Below are positions 1 to 5,041 of a stretch of DNA of 8,584 bases, piece by piece. This DNA comes from Kiritimatiellia bacterium. GTDB lineage: Bacteria; Verrucomicrobiota; Kiritimatiellia; RFP12; UBA1067. The position numbers were made by a program, and so were the translations under genes. The stretch lies in contig JAFRBA010000291.1 of the NCBI GenBank assembly GCA_017405115.1, positions 1 to 8,584 on the forward strand, in the 5' to 3' direction. Position 1 is the stretch's first letter; each line of letters opens with the position of its first letter. The notes below the pieces were generated by a model. It ran no database searches and had not been told where the DNA came from. It was given only the letters and a program-made list of their open reading frames with translations.

Positions 1-133
1 CCCAGCGAACCTTATCCCAGCCTGGTGGATGGCCGGGTGCAGATCTACGACCGCATGCTCGACACCGACCCGTTCATTTGGGGCGGCCAATATGCCGCGG
101 GCTGCCTGACGCGCCTCTCGACCGCCGCCGCGA
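1..133 (+). CDS. Portal-like protein fragment, incomplete at both ends
   Basis: The first plus-strand frame is open from the window edge and reads like real protein only up to about residue 43. It includes PSLVDGRVQIYDRMLDTDPF followed by IWGGQYAAGC. The pattern of a helix with YDRML, then DP, then small and hydrophobic residues resembles the N-terminal part of phage portal proteins, where a (Y/M)xxMLxxDP helix is common. From about position 130 the same frame turns into Arg/Pro-rich antisense of the gp36 gene, so the coding signal stops abruptly where the minus-strand gp36 gene ends. It would be the only plus-strand gene here. The portal assignment rests on general resemblance without a diagnostic motif. 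It could be another head protein, or the join could be an assembly artefact. Confidence 0.33.
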
Positions 134-529
134 TCACGACATCACCCCCAGGGAGTTGTAGATCTTCGCCGGCTTCGATATTACGACGCCGTCCGAAGAG
201 CCGTCTATCGCCTCGGTGCCGCTCGCAAGCGCCCTCAGCCTCGCCTCCTGCGCCTCGGCGAGCTTCGCCCAGGGGTTGGACTCGTCCGGCACGGCGCGCC
301 GCCGGTACAGCAGGTCGAGGGCGAACACCCTCACCGCCCGCGCCGCCGCCACTGCGTACTGGGCGGGCACGTCGCCGCCGAATATCGCCGCCGCGCGCTC
401 GTTCGCCGAGGCGACGACGGCGCGGAACGCGGTCTCGTCCGCGAACCCGTCGCCGTCGTCGTCGAGCGATTCGACGATCTTCTGCTCCGGCATGTCCCCG
501 GAGAGATCCTCTATCGTCAGCGGCGTCAC
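134..529 (-). CDS. Mu gp36-like protein (DUF1320), head-tail connector candidate
   Basis: A 131-aa acidic, alpha-helical protein. The start is a GTG at 529 that overlaps the capsid stop codon (GTGA), with GGAG just upstream, so translation is probably coupled to the capsid gene. The family (Mu gp36, DUF1320) lies directly after the major head gene in Mu-like phages and is thought to act in head completion. The family shape is visible: an N-terminal LTIEDLSGDMPEQKIVESL segment, a helix around AVAAARAVRVFALDLLYRRR, and a C-terminal AEAQEARLRALASGTEAI segment resembling the family's helix and Leu-x-x-x-x-x-Gly region. An Asp-rich DDDGDGFAD loop near residues 25-33 looks like a calcium-binding loop. 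The assignment depends on gene order plus these weak patterns. Confidence 0.6.
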   Translation of the reverse strand: MTPLTIEDLSGDMPEQKIVESLDDDGDGFADETAFRAVVASANERAAAIFGGDVPAQYAVAAARAVRVFALDLLYRRRAVPDESNPWAKLAEAQEARLRALASGTEAIDGSSDGVVISKPAKIYNSLGVMS

Positions 530-1464
530 TTCTCCACCCAGGCGTCGACTTCCGCCGCGCCGCCCTTGTAGGCGAGGAACGGAAGCGTCATGAAGCCCTC
601 GCCGCGCGCGTGCACGCCGTAGAGGTAGTCGTTCGTCATGAAGACGTTGTCGTCCTCTTCGCGGTCCTTGCGCGTCAGCACCGGCAGCTTGCGCTTCTGG
701 ATGCCGACGGCCTTCACGCCGTTCTTGTCGCCGAGGACGTACCACTCGTTCGCGTGGCCCCCGACGAGCGCCTGGCTGACGCGCACCTTCAGCGCCTTCG
801 CCGGGCTCACGTTGCTCACCGTTGTCGTGCCGTCGGAGACCAGATCCGCCTCGCAGATCAGCTTGGCTGCGGCTTCGAGCGACGGGCCCACGAGAAGCAC
901 GTCCGGCCTGACCTCTCCCGGCTCGCCGCCGTAGAGCGTCCAGCCGCGCATCGCCGCTATCGCCGCCTCGACCGCCGCCTTCGAGAAGGCCGTCGTGACC
1001 GCGTTCGTGAAGGTGCTCTTGCCGAGCACGCGGCCCGAGCAGAAGAACGGGTTGCCGTCCGCCCACTCGCCGTTCCCGAGTATGGCCTCGAGGGCGAGCT
1101 TCTTCCACAGGTTCTCGGCGTCCGCGCCCATCATGCCGATGAGCGGCGCGTAGACGCCGTACTGGTCGTCCTCGATCTCGTTGCGCGAGACCTTGATCGT
1201 GTTCTCGAAGTCGCGGTTCACGACCGTGAGCTTGCCGAGCTTCGCGTTGTTCAGGACGCGCTCGCCCACCCACTCGTGGATGCCGTGCAGCTGCTCGAGC
1301 CAGCTGTGCTGCGTGGCCGACCCCGCGCCGGTGAATGCCAGGGCGATGTCCTCGGGGAGGAGGTCGTTGGGCGTCACGCGCGACTGCGCGGCCTTCTGCG
1401 CCTCGGTGAACTTGGTCTGGAACGTCTTGAAGAGCGCGTCCAGGTTCGCTGCTGTGATGTTCAT
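526..1464 (-). CDS. Major capsid protein, Mu gpT-like
   Basis: A 312-aa major head subunit that forms the icosahedral shell. It begins at ATG 1464 with AAAGGA about 7 nt upstream. The N-terminal segment FKTFQTKFTEAQK, the block HEWVGERVLNN followed by RDFENTIKVSRNEIEDD and YGVYAPLIGMMG, and the later DVLLVGPSLEAAAKLI are characteristic of the Mu-like major head protein family (gpT), and the length is normal for it (about 300 aa). The C-terminal NDYLYGVHARGEGFMTLPFL also fits. The gene lies after the decoration-type gene and overlaps gp36 by 4 bp, the usual Mu order. No truncation or missing part is apparent. Confidence 0.93.
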   Translation of the reverse strand: MNITAANLDALFKTFQTKFTEAQKAAQSRVTPNDLLPEDIALAFTGAGSATQHSWLEQLHGIHEWVGERVLNNAKLGKLTVVNRDFENTIKVSRNEIEDDQYGVYAPLIGMMGADAENLWKKLALEAILGNGEWADGNPFFCSGRVLGKSTFTNAVTTAFSKAAVEAAIAAMRGWTLYGGEPGEVRPDVLLVGPSLEAAAKLICEADLVSDGTTTVSNVSPAKALKVRVSQALVGGHANEWYVLGDKNGVKAVGIQKRKLPVLTRKDREEDDNVFMTNDYLYGVHARGEGFMTLPFLAYKGGAAEVDAWVEK

Positions 1465-1515
1465 TTGCTGTCCTTTCGTTATTGACTTCTGACTTCCGGC
1501 TTCAGGATTTTCTTA

Positions 1516-1538
1516 AGTCCGAAGTCCTTAGTCCGAAG
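1516..1538. repeat. Short tandem AGTCCGAAGTC repeat between genes
   Basis: Two near-copies of AGTCCGAAG(T/C)C lie in tandem in the 83-bp gap between the decoration gene stop (1548) and the capsid start (1464). The nearby GACTTCTGACTTCCGG (1485-1500) is a looser relative. The same motif occurs once more at 8437-8460, also between genes. No terminator stem is seen in this gap, so the capsid gene is probably read from upstream. Confidence 0.55.
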
Positions 1539-1547
1539 CCCTGTTTT

Positions 1548-1976
1548 TTACCTTCCAACCACCACGACCACGCTGCCGTCGTCGCGTACGTCGGCGACCT
1601 TGCCGACGGTCTTGGTGCCGTTTGTCTTCGTCACGGTCCAGGCGTTCGCCGAGACGGAGTACACGGTCGCGCCGATCTCCGCCTTCGTCACGTTCCCGGC
1701 GTTCTCGAGGATGAATCCGCCGCGCTTCACCGTGACGTTCTCGCCCGCCGCCGCGCTGTTCAGGAACACCCCGCACACGGTGAGAGTGCCGCCCACGGCG
1801 GAGGTGTTCACCGCGTAGGCGCAGCCGTTTGTGCCCACGGCGGCGATGTTGCCGGCGTAGACCGCCTCGCCCGCCGCGAGCTGGGCATAGTCGCCGCTCA
1901 CCTGGGGAGTGTCGTGCTCGCCCGCGAAGGCGAGCGCCGCTGCCGCGATCGCGGCGATAATCATGACTTTCTTCAT
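1548..1976 (-). CDS. Capsid decoration/cement-type protein with N-terminal signal-peptide-like segment
   Basis: A 142-aa protein starting at ATG 1976 with GAAAGGA 7 nt upstream. Residues 1-18 (MKKVMIIAAIAAAALAFA) look like a classic Sec signal peptide, with a Lys pair, a hydrophobic core and an AFA cleavage site. The rest is a small-residue, beta-rich chain: LAAGEAVYAGNIAAVG, VNTSAVGGTLTVCGVFL, ENVTVKRGGFIL and GATVYSVSANAWTVTKT. This pattern resembles DUF2190-type head decoration proteins, which sit between the protease/scaffold and major capsid genes, exactly this position. Decoration proteins are normally cytoplasmic, so the leader is unexpected. Alternatives are a secreted or virion-surface protein of another family. 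No lipobox is seen. Confidence 0.55.
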   Translation of the reverse strand: MKKVMIIAAIAAAALAFAGEHDTPQVSGDYAQLAAGEAVYAGNIAAVGTNGCAYAVNTSAVGGTLTVCGVFLNSAAAGENVTVKRGGFILENAGNVTKAEIGATVYSVSANAWTVTKTNGTKTVGKVADVRDDGSVVVVVGR

Positions 1977-1990
1977 GGCTTTTCCTTTCA

Positions 1991-2020
1991 GATTTGATGG
2001 CCGAACTGTGTTCGGACTAC
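1991..2020. repeat. REP-like palindrome, family A, at the end of the gpI gene
   Basis: TTGAT, then GGCCGAAC-tgt-GTTCGGAC, then TA. It is nearly identical to the copy at 7118-7147, including the flanking CAGATTTGAT. The TAG stop codon of the protease/scaffold gene is formed by its end (2017-2019), and the SD and start of the decoration gene follow directly. Confidence 0.75.
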
Positions 2021-2502
2021 TTCTTGAAGATATCCGGATCCACCCCGCAGTTCAGCGCGATCTGCCGGAAATCCTCGGGAACCTCGCCCGCAGGCGGCGT
2101 TTCCTTCATGTGCCCGGGCGTCCTGGCGCTGAGCGGCACCGTGACCGCCGTCTTCGCGATCGTCGCCTTCAGGTCTTCGACCGAGAGCTTCTCGAGCGCG
2201 TCCGCGCCGAGCGCGATCACCTTGCCCTCGCGGGCGGCCTCCGCGATCAGGTCGGCCTTCGCGTGGGCGACCGCCGACGCCGAAAGCGCCGCGACCTTCT
2301 CCTCGATCGGCTTCACAGCCTCGGCGACCGCTGCCTTCACCGCAGCTGAGAGCGCCGCGTCCTGTCCTGGTTCGCCAGATCCGGCTGGCGTGCCCTCGGG
2401 CTTTTTCGCCGCCTTGTCGATCGCGGCCTGAATGGCCTCGTCCGTGGCGTCGTCGCCAAGCCCCAGCGTCTTGAGTAGCAATGCCTTGTAGTCCATTGCC
2501 AT
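2017..2502 (-). CDS. Nested scaffold protein (internal start in the gpI gene, gpZ-like)
   Basis: Within the gpI frame, ATG 2502 (residue 188) is preceded by AAGAAAGGAAAA, a Shine-Dalgarno site as good as those of the capsid and decoration genes. It would give a 161-aa product starting MAMDYKALLLKTLGLGDDAT, which reads like a natural protein N-terminus. In phage Mu the scaffold gpZ is likewise made from an internal in-frame start of gene I. The product is Ala/Glu/Lys-rich and mostly helical, as expected of a scaffold. Protein-level evidence would be needed for certainty. The sequence also fits a former separate gene now fused to the protease through the palindrome at 2521-2546. Confidence 0.55.
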   Translation of the reverse strand: MAMDYKALLLKTLGLGDDATDEAIQAAIDKAAKKPEGTPAGSGEPGQDAALSAAVKAAVAEAVKPIEEKVAALSASAVAHAKADLIAEAAREGKVIALGADALEKLSVEDLKATIAKTAVTVPLSARTPGHMKETPPAGEVPEDFRQIALNCGVDPDIFKK

Positions 2503-3063
2503 TTTTCCTTTCTTTTTTTCCTGATTCGCCGGCTCTGCCCGGCGTATTATTCCGCTCAGCGCGGACGAGACGTCGCCACTCAGCGGCGCCTCCACGAAAT
2601 CCATCCCATCCACCGCGCCGGCGCGGCAGAGCGCCACGCTCGCCACGGCGACGAGGTTGCCTTCCTTGTCGGTGACGGCGCCGGCGGAGACGTCGGCGTA
2701 GTTGACCGCCATCTTCTCGCCTTCCGGGGTCCAGCCCGACATCGTGAGGTACACGCCGTCGCCGGGCACGGCCTCGATCGCGCCGAAGCCCGCCACGGGG
2801 CGCGGCTCCTGGCTCTCCTTGTACGCGGGAGTCCCCGGGAACGTGTTGTGCTCGAAGTCGAGCGCGACCTTGCGGTATGGATACGCCTCGGCTCCGAGGC
2901 ACTTCACGAAAAGCTCGCCGACGTTGACGCGCTTCCCGTGGCAGTTGGGGTTGTCGCCCCAGTTCAGTATCTTTATCCTGCGCGGCAGCTTCGCCGCGTC
3001 CGCCGAAAGGCTGATCGCGAGGCCGCTCGTACGCAGCAGCATGACTTTTTCTGGCTTGCCCAT
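2017..3063 (-). CDS. Prohead protease-scaffold protein, Mu gpI-like
   Basis: A 348-aa protein (counted from ATG 3063) combining a head maturation protease with a scaffold tail, as in Mu gpI. Residues 1-165 carry the family features: VALDFEHNT (67-74) matching the conserved D-x-E/D-H motif, PVAGFGAIEAV (89-99), the GVYLTMSGWTPEGEKM strand around 103-118, and YADVSAGAVTDKEGNLV (122-138). After a palindrome-encoded linker (about 173-181) follows an Ala/Lys-rich helical scaffold region with coiled-coil character (KAAVAEAVKPIEEKVAALSA). The start is uncertain: ATG 3102 lies inside a terminator stem, and ATG 3063 and ATG 3042 both lack a good Shine-Dalgarno site. A TATAAT box lies 10 nt before 3063. 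The gene ends in a REP-derived TAG. Confidence 0.85.
   Translation of the reverse strand: MGKPEKVMLLRTSGLAISLSADAAKLPRRIKILNWGDNPNCHGKRVNVGELFVKCLGAEAYPYRKVALDFEHNTFPGTPAYKESQEPRPVAGFGAIEAVPGDGVYLTMSGWTPEGEKMAVNYADVSAGAVTDKEGNLVAVASVALCRAGAVDGMDFVEAPLSGDVSSALSGIIRRAEPANQEKKKGKMAMDYKALLLKTLGLGDDATDEAIQAAIDKAAKKPEGTPAGSGEPGQDAALSAAVKAAVAEAVKPIEEKVAALSASAVAHAKADLIAEAAREGKVIALGADALEKLSVEDLKATIAKTAVTVPLSARTPGHMKETPPAGEVPEDFRQIALNCGVDPDIFKK
2367..2391. repeat. Weak, diverged family A palindrome inside the scaffold region
   Basis: TTCGCCAGATCCGGCTGGCG resembles the TTCGCCGGC...CCGGCG core of family A. It is translated as TPAGSGEP, close to TPDGAGES (8533-8558) and TRHGGRES (3422-3447), which are read in the same frame. 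It is an eroded copy at best. Confidence 0.35.
2521..2546. repeat. REP-like palindrome, family A, in frame in the gpI gene
   Basis: CTGAT, then TCGCCGGC-tctg-CCCGGCG, then TA. On the coding strand it is read as RRAEPANQ with no stop and is followed immediately by an SD and the internal scaffold ATG. It therefore forms the protease-scaffold junction. Confidence 0.75.
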
Positions 3064-3073
3064 GATGCCGCGA

Positions 3074-3079
3074 ATTATA
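3074..3079 (-). promoter_or_regulatory. Possible -10 box before the gpI gene
   Basis: A perfect TATAAT on the minus strand, just past the T-run of the terminator at 3081-3120. No TTGACA-like -35 is visible 17 nt upstream, where the terminator stem lies. Only 10 nt separate it from ATG 3063, so a transcript from it would have almost no leader. It could drive an independent protease-decoration-capsid-gp36 unit. Confidence 0.4.
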
Positions 3080-3080
3080 T

Positions 3081-3120
3081 GAAAAACGGCCCGCGCGGGC
3101 ATTATGCCCGTGCGGACCGT
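3081..3120 (-). terminator. Rho-independent terminator after the gpG gene
   Basis: On the minus strand, arms at 3104-3120 and 3086-3102 form a 17-bp GC-rich stem with one A/C mismatch and one G-U pair, opening to a small AT loop. TTTTT follows (3086-3082). It lies in the 98-bp gap between the gpG stop and the gpI start. Confidence 0.7.
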
Positions 3121-3144
3121 GCGGCGGAAAAAAGCCGATGTTTA

Positions 3145-3170
3145 TATCGAAGCGGGCGGCCTCAGCCGCC
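3145..3170. repeat. REP-like palindrome, family B, supplying the gpG stop codon
   Basis: TATCGAAGCG followed by GGCGGC-CTCA-GCCGCC. It shares the TATCG(G/A)AGCG lead with the copies at 4208 and 6467. On the coding strand its loop reads TGA, which is the stop codon of the gpG gene (3162-3164). Confidence 0.65.
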
Positions 3171-3632
3171 GAGTTTCCTCATCTCGCTCGTAAACGCCTT
3201 TTCAATGTCGGCGTTGATCTTCCTCATCATGCGCGGCGTGAGGCGGCCGCTCTTGTCTATCGGAAAGAACGGACGCGCCGGCATATTCTTCGTGCCGAAC
3301 TGGTGGTACGGCCCGTATTTCTTGTCAGAACCCACCACCACCGTGTCCGGAGCCGTCACCCGCCAGCTTATCGACTGCCGCAGCGCGCCGCTCTTGATCA
3401 GAAGCGGGTGGCTGTCGCGTCCTGATTCGCGGCCTCCGTGCCGCGTATCCTTCCTCGGCGCCCATGGCGACGGCCGCAGCGCCGGGGCCCGAAACGCCCG
3501 CGTCGCCTCCGACGCTACATGCGCCCCGATGGCGGAGAGCGCCTTCCTCTGCGCCCTGGCAAGCGCCGCCGGGAAGTCGTGCAGCATCCTGTCCAGCTTC
3601 GACGTGTCAAACCTGACCTCCACCTTGATCAT
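3162..3632 (-). CDS. Phage virion morphogenesis protein, Mu gpG-like
   Basis: A 156-aa protein of the gpG/tail-completion family, which acts in joining head and tail. The start is ATG 3632, which overlaps the previous gene's stop (ATGA); a longer upstream reading frame is only antisense-like Arg/Pro sequence. Family signatures in order are SPWAPRK (55-61), HPLLIKSGALRQSI (75-88), TVVVGSDKKYGPYHQFGT (97-114) and MPARPFFPI (117-125), then a C-terminal helix. Residues 62-71 (DTRHGGRESG) come from an inserted palindrome, in the loop between the Trp-Pro segment and the LLIKSG segment. The stop codon also comes from a palindrome. Translation is probably coupled to the 65-aa gene upstream. Confidence 0.88.
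   Translation of the reverse strand: MIKVEVRFDTSKLDRMLHDFPAALARAQRKALSAIGAHVASEATRAFRAPALRPSPWAPRKDTRHGGRESGRDSHPLLIKSGALRQSISWRVTAPDTVVVGSDKKYGPYHQFGTKNMPARPFFPIDKSGRLTPRMMRKINADIEKAFTSEMRKLGG
3422..3447. repeat. REP-like palindrome, family A, in frame in the gpG gene
   Basis: CTGAT, then TCGCGGC-ctccgt-GCCGCG, then TA. It has the same layout as the copies at 2521 and 8533 but with compensating changes in both arms, so the stem is kept while the sequence changes. It encodes TRHGGRES in a loop of gpG. Confidence 0.7.
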
Positions 3633-3826
3633 GGCTCGACTCCTTCCGGGATGGGCGGCATCTTCCACGGGCCGGGGTCCTTGTCGCGGCAGTTCGCGCA
3701 GAAGATGTAGTCGAAAAGGGCGTCGTTCCTGTCGCGCACCGCGTCGTGCCAAGGATCCCGCGCCCGCCAGTTCTTCACGACGTCATAGAGCTTCGCCCGC
3801 TCTTCCATGGCTTCTTCTCTTGTCAT
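3629..3826 (-). CDS. Small protein of unknown function between gpF and gpG
   Basis: A 65-aa protein not recognised as any family. It has start and stop overlaps of 4 bp with both neighbours (ATGA on each side) and GGAGGAGATAGG before its ATG, so it is very likely translated with them. The chain is charged and Trp-rich (VKNWRARDPWHDAVRD), followed by FDYIFCANCRDKDPG with a single C-x-x-C pair and a Pro-rich end (WKMPPIPEGVEP). One C-x-x-C is not enough to propose a zinc site unless it dimerises. No membrane segment or signal is present. Its place suggests a minor head or connector role, which is inference from position only. Confidence 0.7.
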   Translation of the reverse strand: MTREEAMEERAKLYDVVKNWRARDPWHDAVRDRNDALFDYIFCANCRDKDPGPWKMPPIPEGVEP

Positions 3827-5013
3827 CCTATCTCCTCCATTTTGATGTAGCCTCTATCGACCAGCCTGGCCAGAAAAGCCTGATACGCTCTGATGTCTAT
3901 CCGCCTGGCGTTGTTGTCCTCGTCGAACTGCCTGATGCGCCTCGCGTCTTCCGGCTCCGGAGTCTTGAGCCACACCCAGCGGCGCAGCTGCTTTCCGGTC
4001 GCAATGTAGTCCGCCCTGCTTCCGATGAGGAATCCGAAGCGGAGATCGGCGGGAGAAGGGGTGTTGTCGCCGGTCGGGTGGGTGTGCAGCGTGCACACGG
4101 TCGCCCCTTCGGGCACTTCCGCCACTACGCCGATTGCGTCGCCGGTGGCATCCCCGATTTTTCTGCCGGTCAGGAAGTCCCACACCACGGCCCGCTCCCG
4201 CCCGTCAGCATCGGAGCGGGCGGCTTCAGCCCGCGCCTCTTTCCTTGCCTTCCCGTCGAGCATCAGCTCCCACATCGTCTCGGGCTCGCGTCCGTCCGCC
4301 TGCACCGTCGCCTGGCGGCACTTCGCGGCAAAGAGCTTCCAGTCGGCCTCGTCGCGGCTATTCCGAAGCGCGTCCAGGTCTATCGCCGCGTTCCCCGGGT
4401 CGAAGCTGAAGCTCTCGCTCCGCTGCGGCGTCGGCATGTCCTTGCGCTCGGATATGCCGATTTCCTGCGCATCCTCCTCGTCGAGCGCGACGACGATGCA
4501 GCGGCAGCCCCAGTCCCACGGCGGATAGTGCGTCTTCCACCACGGGTCGTCGGCGCGCAGCACCTTGCCGTCCAGCGCGGCGTGCGCCGCCCTCACGCGG
4601 CTGTCGCCCACCGTCTCGTACTTCCAGTACGGCAACACGTCCACCGTCGCCATCTGCTCCTGGTGCCTCGCGACCGCATACGCCTGGAAGCCGTGCGTGC
4701 GCAGCTGGAACTCCGCGCGCGCCCTCGCCGCCTTCATGTCGGGTCGGCCGTCTTTCACGGGCACGTACGGCGACATCTCGGCGGCGATCTCGCGCTTCGC
4801 CTCGTCCCAGCTCGCGCCCCCGGGGAGCTTCGCGATCGCGTCGCGGATTCGCCGCAGCGCGTCCATCTGCTCGATGCCGGCGACGGTGAACGCCCGCTGC
4901 TTCAATTGCGCGGGCAGGGCGCCGAAGTTCTTGGGGTCCGCGACGGCCTTGCCGCGTATGTACGCGGCGGCCGCCTCGTTCGGGAATGTCTCTATTGTCA
5001 GTTGCGCTGTCAT
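3823..5013 (-). CDS. MuF-type minor head protein fused to a C-terminal JAMM/MPN-like metalloprotease domain
   Basis: A 396-aa protein with an SD (AGGAGA, 7 nt) before ATG 5013. Residues 1-240 are a Mu gpF/SPP1 gp7-type head morphogenesis region. An N-terminal helical part leads to GDSRVRAAHAALDGKV (136-151), then WWKTHYPPWDWGCRCIV (158-174), the diagnostic MuF motif with HxxPP...CxC. Residues about 258-273 are a linker encoded by a family B palindrome. Residues 273-350 then hold CTLHTHPTGDNTPSPADL (307-324), a perfect H-x-H-x7-S-x-x-D zinc motif (H310, H312, S320, D323) as in RadC and JAMM proteases. E273 or E299 could be the upstream acid. MuF proteins are often injected with the DNA and may carry C-terminal effector or toxin domains. 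A protease role for this domain is inferred, not shown. The final 45 residues are helical. Confidence 0.85.
   Translation of the reverse strand: MTAQLTIETFPNEAAAAYIRGKAVADPKNFGALPAQLKQRAFTVAGIEQMDALRRIRDAIAKLPGGASWDEAKREIAAEMSPYVPVKDGRPDMKAARARAEFQLRTHGFQAYAVARHQEQMATVDVLPYWKYETVGDSRVRAAHAALDGKVLRADDPWWKTHYPPWDWGCRCIVVALDEEDAQEIGISERKDMPTPQRSESFSFDPGNAAIDLDALRNSRDEADWKLFAAKCRQATVQADGREPETMWELMLDGKARKEARAEAARSDADGRERAVVWDFLTGRKIGDATGDAIGVVAEVPEGATVCTLHTHPTGDNTPSPADLRFGFLIGSRADYIATGKQLRRWVWLKTPEPEDARRIRQFDEDNNARRIDIRAYQAFLARLVDRGYIKMEEIG
4208..4240. repeat. REP-like palindrome, family B, in frame in the gpF gene
   Basis: GCATCGGAGCG, then GGCGGCTTCAGCCCGC. The stem is GCGGGC/GCCCGC (4216-4221 with 4229-4234). 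On the coding strand it is read as RAEAARSDAD, in the same frame as the copies at 6388 and 6467. It falls between the MuF and JAMM-like domains. Confidence 0.75.
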
Positions 5014-5025
5014 CTTTCGTCTCCT

Positions 5026-5034
5026 ATTATACCA
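5026..5034 (-). promoter_or_regulatory. Extended -10 promoter element before the gpF gene
   Basis: TGGTATAAT on the minus strand, a full TGn-extended -10 with TATAAT at 5031-5026, 12 nt upstream of ATG 5013. The -35 region (around GAGAAA) is poor. In Mu, the middle and late promoters also lack good -35 boxes and need the activators Mor or C, so an activator-dependent head operon promoter is plausible. The predicted start site would leave a very short leader. Confidence 0.5.
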
Positions 5035-5041
5035 AAAAAGT

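Noticed and set aside
25..1485. Long plus-strand open frame (486 aa) across the left end
   Set aside because: Beyond about position 130 it is Arg/Pro/Ala-rich antisense of the gp36 and capsid genes, which have clear family motifs on the minus strand.
3064..3102. Start of gpI at ATG 3102
   Set aside because: This ATG lies within the terminator stem and has no ribosome site; 3063 or 3042 is more plausible.
3633..3752. Upstream extension of gpG to 3752
   Set aside because: The extra 40 residues are low-quality antisense-like sequence overlapping the 65-aa gene. ATG 3632 gives an ATGA overlap and a clean family start.
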